This document shows positions 43,703-57,166 of a DNA stretch of 64,000 bases, piece by piece. A program made the translations under genes and the position numbers. The stretch is taken from NCBI RefSeq assembly GCF_000814905.1, contig NZ_JXAG01000036.1, positions 162 through 64,161 on the forward strand. The letters run 5' to 3'. Every line of letters starts with the position of its first letter. Within the stretch, counting starts at the first letter, position 1. The notes under the pieces were generated by a model, which saw only the letters and a list, made by a program, of their open reading frames with translations, was not told the origin of the DNA and did no database searches. The DNA comes from Enterobacter sp. Bisph1 (lineage in GTDB: Bacteria > Pseudomonadota > Gammaproteobacteria > Enterobacterales > Enterobacteriaceae).

Positions 43703-43954
43703 ATGGATAAAAATCGTTTTATCCACAGCAATTCATTGATTATTTCTTCTTTTTCAGCATTTCCAGAATCCCCTCACCACAAAGCCTGCAAAATCTGGTA
43801 AACTATCATCCAATTTTCTGCCCAAATGGCTGGGATTGTTCATTTTTTGTTTGTTGTTGAACGAGAGTGACAGTACGCGCGGGTAGTTAACTCAACATCT
43901 GACCGGTCGATTAAGTCCGGTAGCAGTAAATTCTGAATATACCTGGAGGTTTTC

Positions 43955-44593
43955 ATGGCTGTCGCTGCCAACAAACGTTCGGTAATGACGCTGTTTTCTG
44001 GTCCTGTGGACATCTATAGCCATCAGGTCCGAATCGTGCTGGCCGAAAAAGGTGTCAGCTTCGAAATTGAGCACGTGGAAAAGGATAATCCTCCTCAGGA
44101 TCTGATTGACCTCAACCCGAATCAAAGCGTACCGACATTAGTAGATCGTGAACTCACTCTGTGGGAATCACGCATTATCATGGAATATCTGGACGAGCGC
44201 TTCCCGCACCCGCCGCTGATGCCGGTTTATCCGGTGGCGCGCGGTGAGAGCCGTCTGTACATGCACCGCATTGAAAAGGACTGGTATTCGCTGATGAATA
44301 TCATCCAGAACAATAGCGGCGCGCAGGCTGACGCGGCGCGTAAGCAGCTGCGTGAAGAGCTGTTGGCGATTGGCCCGCTGTTTACCCAGAAACCTTATTT
44401 CCTGAACGACGAGTTCAGCCTGGTGGATTGCTACCTCGCTCCGCTGCTGTGGCGTCTGCCGGTACTGGGCATTGAACTGAGTGGTACCGGTGCGAAAGAG
44501 CTGAAAGGGTATATGACGCGCGTTTTCGAGCGTGATTCCTTCCTCGCTTCTCTGACAGAAGCCGAGCGCGAAATGCGCCTGGGCCGGGGTTAA
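43955..44593 (+). CDS. sspA: stringent starvation protein A
   Basis: RNA polymerase-associated protein with a glutathione S-transferase fold. It supports acid resistance in stationary phase and late phage P1 transcription. The 212 residues include TLFSGPVDIYSHQVRIVLAE and the N-domain ending with NQSVPTLVDRELTLWESRIIMEYL. It lacks the GST active-site features. AGGAGG-like sequence (CTGGAGG) precedes the ATG. sspB follows four bases after its stop. Confidence 0.98.
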   Translation: MAVAANKRSVMTLFSGPVDIYSHQVRIVLAEKGVSFEIEHVEKDNPPQDLIDLNPNQSVPTLVDRELTLWESRIIMEYLDERFPHPPLMPVYPVARGESRLYMHRIEKDWYSLMNIIQNNSGAQADAARKQLREELLAIGPLFTQKPYFLNDEFSLVDCYLAPLLWRLPVLGIELSGTGAKELKGYMTRVFERDSFLASLTEAEREMRLGRG

Positions 44594-44597
44594 TTGC

Positions 44598-45101
44598 ATG
44601 GATTTGTCACAACTGTCTCCACGCCGCCCGTATTTACTGCGGGCTTTCTACGAATGGCTGCTGGATAACCAGCTGACGCCGCATCTGGTAGTTGATGTGA
44701 CGTTGCCGGGCGTACGCGTGCCGATGGAATATGCACGTGACGGGCAAATCGTATTGAACATTGCACCGCGCGCGGTAGGCAATCTGGAGCTGGCGAACGA
44801 CGAAGTGCGTTTCAACGCGCGTTTCGGCGGCGTTCCGCGTCAGGTTGAAGTGCCGATGGCCGCTGTGCTGGCGATATATGCCCGTGAAAACGGTGCCGGA
44901 ACGATGTTCGAACCGGAAGCCGCGTACGATGAAGAGGCCGTCAGCCGTAACGATGACGACAACGATTCAGTGCAGGAAAACGAGACGGTAATGTCGGTTA
45001 TCGACGGTGATAAACCCGATCATACGGACGATCAGGATAACAGCCCTGATGACGATCCGCCGCCGCGCGGTGGGCGTCCATCGCTGCGTGTGGTGAAATA
45101 A
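44598..45101 (+). CDS. sspB: ClpXP specificity factor SspB
   Basis: Adaptor that delivers ssrA-tagged proteins and RseA fragments to ClpXP. The 167 residues have a globular substrate-binding domain (about 1-110), a flexible acidic linker (about 115-155) and the short C-terminal ClpX-docking tail RGGRPSLRVVK. It is translationally linked to sspA and followed by a terminator. Confidence 0.98.
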   Translation: MDLSQLSPRRPYLLRAFYEWLLDNQLTPHLVVDVTLPGVRVPMEYARDGQIVLNIAPRAVGNLELANDEVRFNARFGGVPRQVEVPMAAVLAIYARENGAGTMFEPEAAYDEEAVSRNDDDNDSVQENETVMSVIDGDKPDHTDDQDNSPDDDPPPRGGRPSLRVVK

Positions 45102-45103
45102 TT

Positions 45104-45128
45104 AAACAGGCCCGATGGGCCTGTTTTG
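45104..45128 (+). terminator. terminator of sspAB
   Basis: AAACAGGCCC-GAT-GGGCCTGTTTT immediately after the sspB stop. Confidence 0.9.
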
Positions 45129-45203
45129 CTTTCTGCCCCTTTTCGCTACCTTAAATTTCCTATGTTATGATGAATTGTTCTCCCCTTTCGGCACTGGACT
45201 GCT

Positions 45204-45986
45204 ATGAAACCAATTGATCTCAAAGCTGAAAACTCAACGGACACTTTAGGTCGCGCGCTGCGACGTCGTCCGCTTGCGCGTAAAAAGCTCTCCGATATGG
45301 TGGAAGAAGAGTTGGAGCAAATGATCCGTCGTCAGGAGTTTGCCCAGGGTGAGCCGTTACCTTCCGAGCGTGAACTGATGGAGTTCTTTAACGTCGGCCG
45401 CCCATCGGTGCGTGAAGCGCTGGCCGCGTTAAAGCGCAAAGGTCTGGTGCAGATTAACAACGGTGAACGTGCGCGTGTCTCGATGCCCTCAGCCGATACC
45501 ATCATCAGTGAACTCTCCGGCATGGCAAAAGATTTCCTGACCCAGCCCGGTGGTATTGCCCATTTCGAGCAGCTGCGTTTGTTCTTCGAATCCAGCCTGG
45601 TGCGCTATGCCGCCGAATTTGCCAGCGACGAGCAGATCGATCGCCTGACAAAAGCCCTGGAGATCAATAGCCAGTCGCTGGATGATAACGCGCTATTTAT
45701 TCGATCCGATGTCGATTTTCATCGTGTGCTAGCAGAGATCCCCGGTAATCCGATCTTTAATGCTGTCCACGTCGCGCTGCTTGACTGGCTGATTGCTGCC
45801 AGACCTAAAGTCGCGGATGACGCGCTTTATAAGCACAACGAAGTAAGCTACCGGCAGCATATTGCGATCGTTGACGCGATCCGCCGCCGCGATCCCGACG
45901 AAGCCGATCGCGCCTTACAGAGTCATCTCAATAGCGTATCCGCGACCTGGCACGCCTTCGGCAAGCCCTCAAAAGCAAAAAAATAA
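45204..45986 (+). CDS. nanR: sialic acid-responsive GntR-type repressor NanR
   Basis: Represses the nan operon. N-acetylneuraminate relieves binding. The 260 residues hold a FadR-subfamily winged helix-turn-helix ([31 protein letters not shown]) and an alpha-helical FCD effector domain with metal-binding residues ([15 protein letters not shown] and [10 protein letters not shown] region). Its N-terminal 20 residues differ from E. coli. It lies upstream of nanA, and its operator is in the 122-base gap. Confidence 0.97.
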   Translation: MKPIDLKAENSTDTLGRALRRRPLARKKLSDMVEEELEQMIRRQEFAQGEPLPSERELMEFFNVGRPSVREALAALKRKGLVQINNGERARVSMPSADTIISELSGMAKDFLTQPGGIAHFEQLRLFFESSLVRYAAEFASDEQIDRLTKALEINSQSLDDNALFIRSDVDFHRVLAEIPGNPIFNAVHVALLDWLIAARPKVADDALYKHNEVSYRQHIAIVDAIRRRDPDEADRALQSHLNSVSATWHAFGKPSKAKK

Positions 45987-45995
45987 CGATCCTTT

Positions 45996-46011
45996 AGTGA
46001 GATAGATCGCA
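45996..46011 (+). promoter_or_regulatory. CRP site of the nan operon
   Basis: AGTGA-GATAGA-TCGCA matches the CRP dyad in eight of ten core positions. Its centre is about 61 bases upstream of the start predicted from the -10 at 46053-46058, the class I activation position. E. coli nan is CRP-dependent. Confidence 0.65.
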
Positions 46012-46050
46012 ATATAAGCCTTCTGTAGTGACCTGCTGCTTAATTGCTCT

Positions 46051-46073
46051 GGTATAACAGGTATAAAGGTATA
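46051..46073 (+). promoter_or_regulatory. NanR operator overlapping the nanA promoter
   Basis: Three direct GGTATA repeats begin at 46051, 46060 and 46068. This is the arrangement bound cooperatively by NanR in E. coli. The first repeat contains the presumed -10 (TATAAC, 46053-46058), so repressor and polymerase compete. Confidence 0.9.
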
Positions 46074-46108
46074 TCGTTATAACAAACAAATGAGCAACTG
46101 AGGTATCT

Positions 46109-47002
46109 ATGGCAACGCAATTACGCGGCGTAATGGCCGCACTCCTGACGCCGTTTAACGCGCAGCAGCAGCTTGATAAAGCGAGCCTGCGCCGTCTGGT
46201 GCAATTCAATATTGCCCAGGGCATCGATGGTCTGTACGTCGGCGGTTCAACGGGTGAAGCCTTTGTGCAAAGCCTTGCTGAACGTGAGCAGGTAATGGAG
46301 ATCGTCGCGGAAGAGGCGAAAGGGAAGATCGCGTTAATCGCCCACGTTGGCTGTGTCAGCACGGTGGAAAGCCAACAGCTGGCAACGTCAGCCTCCCGCT
46401 TCGGCTTCGATGCGGTTTCCGCCGTCACCCCGTTTTATTACCCCTTTAGCTTCGAAGAACATTGTGATCACTACCGTGCAATCATTGATTCTGCCGACGG
46501 TTTGCCGATGGTGGTCTACAACATTCCGGCATTGAGCGGCGTAAAACTTACGCTCGATCAAATCAATACCCTCGTAACGCTCCCGGGCGTGGGCGCGCTG
46601 AAGCAAACCTCTGGCGATCTCTTCCAGATGGAGCAGATCCGCCGCGCGCATCCGGATCTGGTGCTCTACAACGGTTACGATGAGATCTTTGCCTCTGGTT
46701 TGCTGGCGGGGGCAGATGGTGGGATTGGCAGCACCTATAACATCATGGGCTGGCGCTATCAGGCCATCGCCCAGGCGATTCGTGAAGGGGATAACGCGCG
46801 CGCGCAGCAGTTACAAAGTGAGTGCAACAAGGTTATCGATCTACTGATCAAAACCGGTGTGTTCCGCGGCCTGAAAACGGTACTGCACTATATGGATGTG
46901 GTCGCCGTGCCCCTTTGCCGTAAGCCATTTTCTCCCGTTGATGAAAAATTCCTGCCTGCGCTGAAAGCCCTGGCGGAGCAGTTAATGGCGGAAAAACCTT
47001 AA
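46109..47002 (+). CDS. nanA: N-acetylneuraminate lyase
   Basis: Splits sialic acid into N-acetylmannosamine and pyruvate. The 297-residue TIM-barrel aldolase has the carboxylate loop GGSTGE, the active-site tyrosine in [10 protein letters not shown] and the Schiff-base lysine in GALKQTSGD. It is the first gene of nanATEKQ. TGAGG precedes the ATG. Confidence 0.98.
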   Translation: MATQLRGVMAALLTPFNAQQQLDKASLRRLVQFNIAQGIDGLYVGGSTGEAFVQSLAEREQVMEIVAEEAKGKIALIAHVGCVSTVESQQLATSASRFGFDAVSAVTPFYYPFSFEEHCDHYRAIIDSADGLPMVVYNIPALSGVKLTLDQINTLVTLPGVGALKQTSGDLFQMEQIRRAHPDLVLYNGYDEIFASGLLAGADGGIGSTYNIMGWRYQAIAQAIREGDNARAQQLQSECNKVIDLLIKTGVFRGLKTVLHYMDVVAVPLCRKPFSPVDEKFLPALKALAEQLMAEKP

Positions 47003-47008
47003 CGCATT

Positions 47009-47038
47009 GCCGGATGGCGCTTGCTTATCCGGCTACAA
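47009..47038 (+). repeat. REP-type palindrome between nanA and nanT
   Basis: GCCGGATGGCGC-TTGC-TTATCCGGC is a classical enterobacterial REP unit with the imperfect stem of this family. It sits seven bases after the nanA stop and probably protects the upstream nanA message or modulates read-through. Confidence 0.8.
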
Positions 47039-47057
47039 CCCTTTTCGGGAGAGTGTC

Positions 47058-48548
47058 ATGAGTGTGACGACCCAAAGCATCCCGTGGTACCGCCATCTTA
47101 GCCGCCCACAGTGGCGAGCTTTCTCTGCCGCCTGGCTGGGATATCTGCTCGATGGCTTCGATTTTGTGCTCATTGCCTTAGTTCTGACTGAAATTAAAAG
47201 CGAATTTGCCTTAACCACCGTGGAAGCGGCCAGCCTGATCTCGGCGGCTTTTATCTCCCGCTGGTTCGGTGGCTTGCTGCTTGGAGCCATGGGCGATCGC
47301 TATGGACGTAAGCTGGCGATGATCACCAGTATCGTGCTGTTCTCCGTTGGCACCCTGGCCTGCGGGTTTGCGCCTGGCTATGTCACTCTCTTTATCGCCC
47401 GCATGGTAATTGGCATGGGGATGGCGGGTGAATACGGATCCAGTGCTACCTATGTCATAGAGAGTTGGCCGAAGCACCTGCGCAATAAAGCGAGTGGATT
47501 TTTGATCTCAGGTTTCTCCGTCGGTGCCGTGGCGGCCGCGCAGGTTTACAGCCTTGTCGTTCCCGTCTGGGGCTGGCGTGCGCTGTTTTTTATCGGCATT
47601 TTGCCGATTGTGTTTGCCCTCTGGTTGCGTAAAAACATCCCGGAAGCGGAAGACTGGAAAGCGAAGCACGCAGATAGAGCACCGGTTCGAACGATGGTGG
47701 ATATCCTCTACAGAGGTAAATACCGCGCCCTCAATATTCTGATGACGCTGTTTGCCGGTACGGCTTTGTGGTTCTGTTTTGCCGGTGAACTGAATAATGC
47801 AGGGCTGGTAGTGATTCTCGGCCTGTTATGCGCCGTCGTTTTTATCAGCTTTATGGTGCAAAGCAGCGGCAAGCGCTGGCCTACCGGTGTGACGCTGATG
47901 GTTGTGGTGCTGTTTGCCTTCCTCTATTCATGGCCGATTCAGGCGTTATTACCCACTTACCTTAAAACGGAACTGGCCTATGACCCGTCAACGGTAGCCC
48001 GTGTGCTGTTTTTCAGCGGCTTCGGTGCGGCAGTAGGCTGCTGCGTGGGCGGCTTCCTTGGCGACTGGCTGGGCACGCGCAAAGCCTACGTCTGTAGCCT
48101 GCTGGCCTCGCAACTGTTGATTATTCCCGTATTTGCGATCGGTGGCGCAAATGTCTGGGTGCTGGGTTTACTACTCTTTTTCCAGCAGATGCTGGGGCAG
48201 GGGATCTCCGGCATCTTACCCAAACTCATCGGCGGTTATTTCGATACCGACCAGCGTGCTGCCGGATTGGGCTTCACCTATAACGTCGGGGCGCTGGGTG
48301 GCGCAATCGCCCCGGTAGTCGGCGCTTTGCTATCGCGGGACATGGCGCTGGGCACGGCACTGGGTTCGCTCTCCTTTGGCCTGACGTTTGTGGTGATCCT
48401 GCTCATCGGTCTGGACATGCCGTCTCGCGTGCAGCGCTGGATCAGACCTGAAGCGCTGCGCACTCATGATGCCATCGACGGCAAACCATTCAGTGGTGCA
48501 GTGCCATTCAGGGCGGATAAAAGCGGCCTGATTAAACACAAGGGATAA
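47058..48548 (+). CDS. nanT: sialic acid:proton symporter NanT
   Basis: Major facilitator superfamily importer of N-acetylneuraminate. The ATG at 47058 ([20 protein letters not shown]) has GGGAG upstream. The in-frame ATG at 47007 runs through the REP and is rejected. The 496 residues form about 14 membrane segments with the MFS loop [13 protein letters not shown] and central extra helices typical of NanT. Confidence 0.97.
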   Translation: MSVTTQSIPWYRHLSRPQWRAFSAAWLGYLLDGFDFVLIALVLTEIKSEFALTTVEAASLISAAFISRWFGGLLLGAMGDRYGRKLAMITSIVLFSVGTLACGFAPGYVTLFIARMVIGMGMAGEYGSSATYVIESWPKHLRNKASGFLISGFSVGAVAAAQVYSLVVPVWGWRALFFIGILPIVFALWLRKNIPEAEDWKAKHADRAPVRTMVDILYRGKYRALNILMTLFAGTALWFCFAGELNNAGLVVILGLLCAVVFISFMVQSSGKRWPTGVTLMVVVLFAFLYSWPIQALLPTYLKTELAYDPSTVARVLFFSGFGAAVGCCVGGFLGDWLGTRKAYVCSLLASQLLIIPVFAIGGANVWVLGLLLFFQQMLGQGISGILPKLIGGYFDTDQRAAGLGFTYNVGALGGAIAPVVGALLSRDMALGTALGSLSFGLTFVVILLIGLDMPSRVQRWIRPEALRTHDAIDGKPFSGAVPFRADKSGLIKHKG

Positions 48549-48552
48549 GCTG

Positions 48553-49237
48553 ATGTCATTGATTGAAACCTTAAGTCACAAGATTACAACCACCGGTGCC
48601 TTGATCGTCTCATGTCAGCCGGTGCCGGGAAGCCCGCTCGACAAGCCGGATATTATCGCCGCGATGGCGCTGGCGGCAGAGCAGGCTGATGCGCTGGCGG
48701 TGCGCATTGAGGGCATCGCTAACCTCCGCGCTGCGCGTGCGCTGCTCTCAATTCCGCTTATCGGCATCGTTAAACGCGATCTGCCCGACTCACCGGTGCG
48801 CATTACCCCTTTTCTACAGGATGTCGACGATCTGGTGCAGGCGGGTGCGGATATTATTGCTTTCGATGGCACCGATCGCCTTCGTCCCGCCACCCGTGAA
48901 GCCATTGTGTCCCGGATCCATCATCACGGACGACTGGCGATGGCGGACTGTTCTTCACTGGAAGATGGCGTTTATTGTCAGCGCCTTGGGGCCGAATTTA
49001 TTGGTTCGACGCTCTCCGGCTACCTGACGGCGCAGACGCCGAAGCAACCCGATCTGGCTCTGGTGCAGGCCCTCAACGAGGCGGGCTGTCGGGTGATTGC
49101 CGAAGGGCGCTATAACTCACCCGCGCTGGCGGCAGAAGCGATGCGTCATGGCGCATGGGCCGTCACGGTAGGCTCGGCCATTACCCGCCTTGAACATATC
49201 TGCCAGTGGTTTAATGAGGCTATGCGCGAGGTGCAAG

Positions 49238-49257
<20 letters not shown>
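48553..49257 (+). CDS. nanE: N-acetylmannosamine-6-phosphate 2-epimerase
   Basis: Converts ManNAc-6-phosphate to GlcNAc-6-phosphate. The 234-residue TIM barrel carries [15 protein letters not shown] at the start, [17 protein letters not shown] and the phosphate-binding end [15 protein letters not shown]. It is four bases from nanT and overlaps nanK by 20 bases. Confidence 0.97.
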
Positions 49258-50569
<1,312 letters not shown>

Positions 50570-50571
<2 letters not shown>

Positions 50572-50607
50572 AAAAAGCCGGAGGGTGTTGCCCATCCGGC
50601 TTTTTTC

Positions 50608-50608
<1 letters not shown>
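50570..50608. terminator. bidirectional terminator between nanQ and gltD
   Basis: AAAAAAGCCGGA and TCCGGCTTTTTT arms with a short internal GGGTG/CCC pairing. It overlaps the nanQ and gltD stop regions and serves both convergent operons. Confidence 0.9.
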
Positions 50609-52035
<1,427 letters not shown>

Positions 52036-55000
52036 TTACTGCGCCTGCACACGCAGCTCTGCTGCGCTACGACTACGGTGACCCAACAGTGCTTTCACAT
52101 CGCTGGACTTCGGCTTAACCAGTGCGAATTTGCTTGAGAAGGCTGGCCAGTTCGCCAGAATCTCTTCGCCGCGCTGAGAACCGGTATGCTGCACATGCTC
52201 GGTAATCAAACCGCGCAGGTGCTCTTCATGGATCGCGAGGTCATCGACGCTCAGCACTTCCACCAGTTCCGGGTTGACGCGTTTACGGAATTCACCGTCT
52301 TCGTCCAGTACATAGGCGAAGCCGCCCGTCATCCCCGCGCCAAAGTTAACGCCGGTTTTGCCTAACACGCAGACAATCCCGCCGGTCATATATTCACACC
52401 CGTTGTCGCCAATGCCTTCCACCACGGTGATAGCACCGGAGTTACGCACCGCGAAACGCTCGCCCGCGCGGCCAGCGGCATATAAACGCCCACCGGTTGC
52501 GCCATACAGACAGGTATTGCCGATAATGCTCGCTTCATGGCTACGAAATGCGGAGCCCACCGGCGGACGCACCGCCAACAGACCGCCAGCCATCCCTTTA
52601 CCCACATAGTCATTCGCATCGCCAGTGAGATATAGCTCCACGCCGCCCGCGTTCCACACGCCGAAGCTTTGGCCTGCGGTACCGCTGAAGTGGGCCTTGA
52701 TCGGATCCGAGGCTAAGCCTTGATCGCCGTGCGCCTGAGCAATATAGCCAGAGAGCAGCGCGCCCACAGAACGGTCGGTGTTGCGGATATCAAACCAGAA
52801 GGTTTTGCTCTGCTTCGCATCAACATAGGGTTTAGCCTGTTGCAGCAGCTGCGCGTTCAGCACGCCATTATCAAACGGCGGGTTGTTTTCCGTGCAGTAC
52901 AGCGCTTTACCCGGATGCGGCTCTGCCGTCTCCAGCAGTTTGGTTAAATCGAGTTTCTGCTGTTTGGCAGTAAACCCGTCCAGCTCTTTGAGCAGATCGG
53001 TACGGCCAATCAGATCCACCAGACGTTTCACGCCCAGTTGCGCCATCAGTTCACGGGTTTCGCGGGCAATAAATTCAAAGTAGTTAGTCACTTTGAACGG
53101 CAGGCCATGATAGTGATTTTTACGCAGCTTCTCATCCTGGGTGGCCACGCCGGTTGCGCAGTTGTTCAGATGGCAAATACGCAGATATTTACAGCCCAGC
53201 GCCACCATCGGGCCGGTACCGAAACCAAAGCTTTCCGCACCCAGGATCGCCGCTTTGATAATGTCCTGGCCGGTTTTCAGGCCGCCGTCCACCTGCAAAC
53301 GGATTTTATGACGCAGACCGTTAGCCACCAGCGCCTGCTGGGTTTCCACCAGACCCAGCTCCCACGGACAACCGGCATATTTCACCGACGACAGCGGGCT
53401 GGCACCGGTACCGCCGTCATAACCGGCAATGGTGATCAGGTCCGCGTACGCTTTTGCCACACCGGTGGCGATAGTACCGACGCCCGGTTCGGAGACCAGC
53501 TTGACGGAGATCATCGCTTTCGGGTTGACCTGTTTCAGGTCAAAAATCAGCTGCGCCAGATCTTCGATAGAGTAAATATCATGATGCGGCGGCGGGGAGA
53601 TCAGCGTTACGCCAGGGACGGAATAGCGCAGTCTGGCGATGTACGGTGTGACTTTATCGCCCGGCAACTGGCCGCCTTCGCCTGGTTTTGCTCCCTGCGC
53701 CACTTTAATCTGAATCACGTCGGCATTAACCAGATAGGCAGGCGTTACGCCGAAACGACCGGAGGCCACCTGTTTGATACGTGACACTTTATTGGTGCCA
53801 TAGCGCGCCGGATCTTCGCCGCCTTCACCGGAGTTAGAGAAGCCGCCGAGGCTGTTCATCGCTTCGGCCAGCGCTTCGTGAGCTTCCGGGCTCAGCGCGC
53901 CGATTGACATCGCGGCGGTATCGAAGCGTTTAAACAACTCCGTTGCCGGTTCGACATCTTTAATATCGATCGCTTCGTTACCCGGGGTAATCGCCAGCAG
54001 ATCGCGCAGCGTTGCCGCCGGGCGCTCATTCACCAGCTTCGCGTATTGCTGATAATCGCTGTATTCACCGCTCTGTACCGCCTGCTGCAACGTGCGCACC
54101 ACATCCGGGTTGTAAGCGTGATATTCGCCGCCGTGGACATACTTCAGCAAGCCGCCTTGATCCAGCGGTTTACGCGCCAGCCAGGCACGTTTGGACAGAT
54201 TCAGCAGATCCTGCTGGAAGTCAGCAAACCCGGCACCGCCAATACGGCTAACCACGCCCTGGAAGCACAGCCCGGAGACTTCGTCATGCAGACCAACGGC
54301 TTCAAACAGCTTAGAGCAGCGATAGGAGGCGATAGTCGAGATGCCCATTTTGGACATGATCTTATACAGCCCTTTATTGATGCCGTTACGGTAGTTCAGC
54401 ATCACCGCGCGGTAATTCTTCTCGATAGCCTTGGTGTCTACCAGTTTCGCCAGCGTTTCATACGCCAGATAAGGGTAGATTGCCGTCGCGCCGAAGCCCA
54501 GCAGCACTGCGAAGTGATGCGGATCGCGGGCGCTTGCGGTTTCGACAATAATGTTGGCGTCGCAGCGCAGGCTCTTATCCACCAGCCGCGTCTGGATCGC
54601 GCCCACCGCCATCGGTGCCGGAACCGGCAGACGGTTTTTGGCGATGTTACGATCGGAAAGTACCAGCAGTACCGTGCCGTTACGTACCATCTGCTCGGCT
54701 TTGTCGCACAGCCCTTTAATGGTCTCTTCCAGCGTCGTTTCCGTGGTATCGAAAGTGATATCCAGCGTATCGGCGCGGTAGTGTTCCTCGGTCATCGTCG
54801 TGAGCTGTTTGAAATCGGAGTAGAGCAGAATCGGCGATTTAAAGCTTAAACGGTGCGCCTGGCCTTCCGCTTCGCAGAAGACGTTCATTTCACGACCGAT
54901 GCTGGTGGCCAGCGACATCACATGGGCTTCACGCAGCGGATCGATGGGCGGGTTGGTCACCTGCGCAAACTGCTGGCGGAAGTAGTCATAAATAATACGC

Positions 55001-56496
55001 GGCTGGCTGGAGAGTACGGCGAAAGGCGTATCGTCGCCCATCGAACCGACGGCTTCCTGACCATTTTCGCCCAGCACACGAATCACTGAATCCAGCTCTT
55101 CGAAGCTGTAATTAAACTGTTTCTGGTAGCTCGACAGCAGATCGTCATCCATTTCGCGAGTGCCGACTTCTTCATCGGGCAGATCTTCGAACGGTACCAG
55201 ACGGCGAACGTTTTTCTCCATCCACTCTTTGTAGGGATGGCGGCTTTTCAGATCGTCATCGGTTTCTGCGGAGTGCAAAATGCGCCCGCCTCGGGTATCG
55301 ATAACCATCAATTCGCCGGGGCCAACGCGGCCTTTTTCGACCACTTCATCCGGCTGATAATCCCAGATGCCCACTTCAGAGGCGCAGGTGATCAGCTTGT
55401 CTTTAGTGATGACGTAGCGTGCCGGACGCAGACCGTTACGGTCGAGGTTACAGGCGGCGAAGCGGCCATCGGACATTACGATGCCCGCCGGGCCGTCCCA
55501 CGGCTCCATATGCATGGAGTTAAAGTCAAAGAAGCTACGCAGATCCGGATCCATTTCTGGATTGTTCTGCCAGGCTGGCGGCACCAGCAAACGCATGGCG
55601 CGCACGATATCCATCCCGCCCGCCAGCAGCAGTTCCAGCATGTTATCCATGGAACTGGAGTCGGAGCCGGTTTCGTTGACGAACGGTGCGGCATCATGGA
55701 GATCGGGAATAAGCGGCGTCTGGAATTTATAAGTACGCGCGCGCGCCCATTGGCGGTTACCGGTAATGGTGTTGATCTCACCGTTGTGCGCCAGATAGCG
55801 GAACGGCTGCGCCAGCGGCCAGCGCGGTACGGTGTTAGTAGAAAAGCGCTGGTGGAACAGGCAAATGGCCGATTCCAGACGCAGGTCCGCCAGGTCCAGG
55901 TAGAAGCGCGGCAAATCCGCCGGCATACAGAGACCTTTATAGATGTTCACCAGATTAGAGAGGCTACAAACATAAAACTCTTTATCTTCCTGCAGGCGCT
56001 TTTCAATGCGGCGACGGGCGATAAACAGGCGACGCTCCATATCGCGCGGACGCCAGCCCGCAGGGGCGTTAACAAAAATTTGCTCAATACGAGGCAGCGA
56101 GGAGAGGGCGATTTCACCGAGTACCCCTTCGTTGGTTGGCACGTCGCGCCAGCCGACAATCGACAGGGTTTCACGTTGAAGTTCTTCTTCAACAATGCGG
56201 CGTGACGCGCTGGCTTTGTCAGGGTCCTGATTAAGGAATAGCATGCCAACGGCGTAGTTTTTTGCTAAGCGCCAGCCGCGCTCTTCCGCAACGATACGGA
56301 AGAAGCGATCGGGTTTTTGCAGCAGCAGACCGCAGCCATCGCCGGTTTTACCGTCGGCGAGGATCGCGCCGCGGTGCTGCATTCGGGCCAGTGCGTGAAT
56401 AGCAGTACGCACTACCTTGTGGCTAGGTTCGCCTTCTATGTGGGCGATCAGGCCGAAACCACAGTTATCTCTCTCAAGAGATTTATCGTACAACAT
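52036..56496 (-). CDS. gltB: glutamate synthase (NADPH) large subunit
   Basis: Makes two glutamates from glutamine and 2-oxoglutarate, the main ammonia assimilation route with glutamine synthetase. The 1486-residue precursor loses 11 residues to expose Cys12 ([15 protein letters not shown]), the amidotransferase nucleophile. Domains run: glutaminase, central, FMN/synthase ([18 protein letters not shown] region), [3Fe-4S] cysteines in [12 protein letters not shown], and a C-terminal beta-helix of glycine repeats. An in-frame TAG eight codons upstream fixes the start at 56496 and excludes the N-terminal extension annotated for some E. coli entries. GGGGAGG lies nine bases upstream. Confidence 0.99.
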   Translation of the reverse strand: MLYDKSLERDNCGFGLIAHIEGEPSHKVVRTAIHALARMQHRGAILADGKTGDGCGLLLQKPDRFFRIVAEERGWRLAKNYAVGMLFLNQDPDKASASRRIVEEELQRETLSIVGWRDVPTNEGVLGEIALSSLPRIEQIFVNAPAGWRPRDMERRLFIARRRIEKRLQEDKEFYVCSLSNLVNIYKGLCMPADLPRFYLDLADLRLESAICLFHQRFSTNTVPRWPLAQPFRYLAHNGEINTITGNRQWARARTYKFQTPLIPDLHDAAPFVNETGSDSSSMDNMLELLLAGGMDIVRAMRLLVPPAWQNNPEMDPDLRSFFDFNSMHMEPWDGPAGIVMSDGRFAACNLDRNGLRPARYVITKDKLITCASEVGIWDYQPDEVVEKGRVGPGELMVIDTRGGRILHSAETDDDLKSRHPYKEWMEKNVRRLVPFEDLPDEEVGTREMDDDLLSSYQKQFNYSFEELDSVIRVLGENGQEAVGSMGDDTPFAVLSSQPRIIYDYFRQQFAQVTNPPIDPLREAHVMSLATSIGREMNVFCEAEGQAHRLSFKSPILLYSDFKQLTTMTEEHYRADTLDITFDTTETTLEETIKGLCDKAEQMVRNGTVLLVLSDRNIAKNRLPVPAPMAVGAIQTRLVDKSLRCDANIIVETASARDPHHFAVLLGFGATAIYPYLAYETLAKLVDTKAIEKNYRAVMLNYRNGINKGLYKIMSKMGISTIASYRCSKLFEAVGLHDEVSGLCFQGVVSRIGGAGFADFQQDLLNLSKRAWLARKPLDQGGLLKYVHGGEYHAYNPDVVRTLQQAVQSGEYSDYQQYAKLVNERPAATLRDLLAITPGNEAIDIKDVEPATELFKRFDTAAMSIGALSPEAHEALAEAMNSLGGFSNSGEGGEDPARYGTNKVSRIKQVASGRFGVTPAYLVNADVIQIKVAQGAKPGEGGQLPGDKVTPYIARLRYSVPGVTLISPPPHHDIYSIEDLAQLIFDLKQVNPKAMISVKLVSEPGVGTIATGVAKAYADLITIAGYDGGTGASPLSSVKYAGCPWELGLVETQQALVANGLRHKIRLQVDGGLKTGQDIIKAAILGAESFGFGTGPMVALGCKYLRICHLNNCATGVATQDEKLRKNHYHGLPFKVTNYFEFIARETRELMAQLGVKRLVDLIGRTDLLKELDGFTAKQQKLDLTKLLETAEPHPGKALYCTENNPPFDNGVLNAQLLQQAKPYVDAKQSKTFWFDIRNTDRSVGALLSGYIAQAHGDQGLASDPIKAHFSGTAGQSFGVWNAGGVELYLTGDANDYVGKGMAGGLLAVRPPVGSAFRSHEASIIGNTCLYGATGGRLYAAGRAGERFAVRNSGAITVVEGIGDNGCEYMTGGIVCVLGKTGVNFGAGMTGGFAYVLDEDGEFRKRVNPELVEVLSVDDLAIHEEHLRGLITEHVQHTGSQRGEEILANWPAFSSKFALVKPKSSDVKALLGHRSRSAAELRVQAQ

Positions 56497-56673
56497 ATCA
56501 GTGAACCTCCCCAGGCTCTACGAGAGCCCCTCCCGATCGTTACGCACAGGCGTAAAAAGAGCATGGCGACGGGGCAATTGCCTCGCATGTCGCCCTCTCT
56601 AATTTCCTTTTCGCATCGATTCACAAGTGTTGAGGACTTGCTTAAGAGGGAATCTCAATTACTGCATAAATAT

Positions 56674-56692
56674 GATGAGCAGACTGCTCATC
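56674..56692. repeat. perfect 19-base palindrome in the gltB leader
   Basis: GATGAGCAGACTGCTCATC has 9-bp arms around a single base, about 180 bases upstream of the gltB ATG. It could be a protein-binding dyad or a transcript hairpin. A one-base centre disfavours a simple RNA hairpin unless inner pairs open. Confidence 0.75.
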
Positions 56693-56707
56693 CAGAAAGC
56701 TTCCAGC

Positions 56708-56731
56708 GGATTCCCAACTTATCGGGAATCC
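56708..56731. repeat. inverted repeat in the gltB leader
   Basis: GGATTCCC-AACTTATC-GGGAATCC, perfect 8-bp arms with an 8-base loop, 15 bases from the previous palindrome. Well suited to an RNA hairpin in the gltB 5' leader. Confidence 0.7.
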
Positions 56732-56782
56732 GTACCCAGGTCAAATGCCGAGCTTATTTATACAAAAATGTGCTAAAACACG

Positions 56783-56799
56783 TTTATCCAATTGATAAA
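56783..56799. repeat. AT-rich dyad upstream of gltB
   Basis: TTTATC-CAATT-GATAAA, 6-bp arms, in a strongly AT-rich stretch between the possible gltB promoter and the leader repeats. Confidence 0.5.
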
Positions 56800-56822
56800 T
56801 AATATTATTTAATGTTTTTTAC

Positions 56823-56871
56823 ATTCTATGAGCGTCGCGTTAAGCGGCAGTCAACTGTGATCTGACTCACT
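56823..56871 (-). promoter_or_regulatory. possible gltB promoter with CRP-like dyad
   Basis: Minus strand TTGACT (56854-56849) and TAGAAT (56828-56823) are separated by 20 bases, longer than ideal. A TGTGA-TCTGAC-TCACT dyad (56856-56871) abuts the -35 on its upstream side. CRP is known to act negatively on E. coli gltBD. Boxes are tentative. Confidence 0.4.
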
Positions 56872-57166
56872 ATCTAAAAGCACTGTTTCTGATGTTCTAT
56901 TCTGAACAGGGATTTTATAGCAGTGTTTTATTCTGCTGCGACCGCTGGCTCTGCATCAACGCACTGTTTTTCAATAACGCCTGTATTTCTGCAAATTAAC
57001 GCTGCGCCATAAGCAAAAGTAATTGCCCGGAAGGTGAATGAAATTGCGATTATATTGACTGATTATGCAATGGATAAAAGCCTTCCCGGGCGATTGATCC
57101 AGGTCATCGCCGATGAAAGCTAAAAGTGGCAGGCTACGCCCTTTCCTCAGGGCGGCCATTCAGATT

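Larger units (their letters stand above)
56497..57166. other. 670-base gltB-yhcC control region
   Basis: No gene is supported. It contains the gltB leader with three inverted repeats (56674-56692, 56708-56731, 56783-56799), a CRP-like dyad (56856-56871) and a TTGACT on the minus strand (56854-56849) that may be the gltB -35. E. coli gltBD is controlled by Lrp, IHF, CRP and ArgR over several hundred bases, so the unusual length is expected. Lrp and IHF sites cannot be placed by eye. Confidence 0.6.

Noticed and set aside
55237-56205. 322-codon plus-strand frame inside gltB
   Set aside because: Antisense shadow of gltB. Similar shadows occur along the whole gene.
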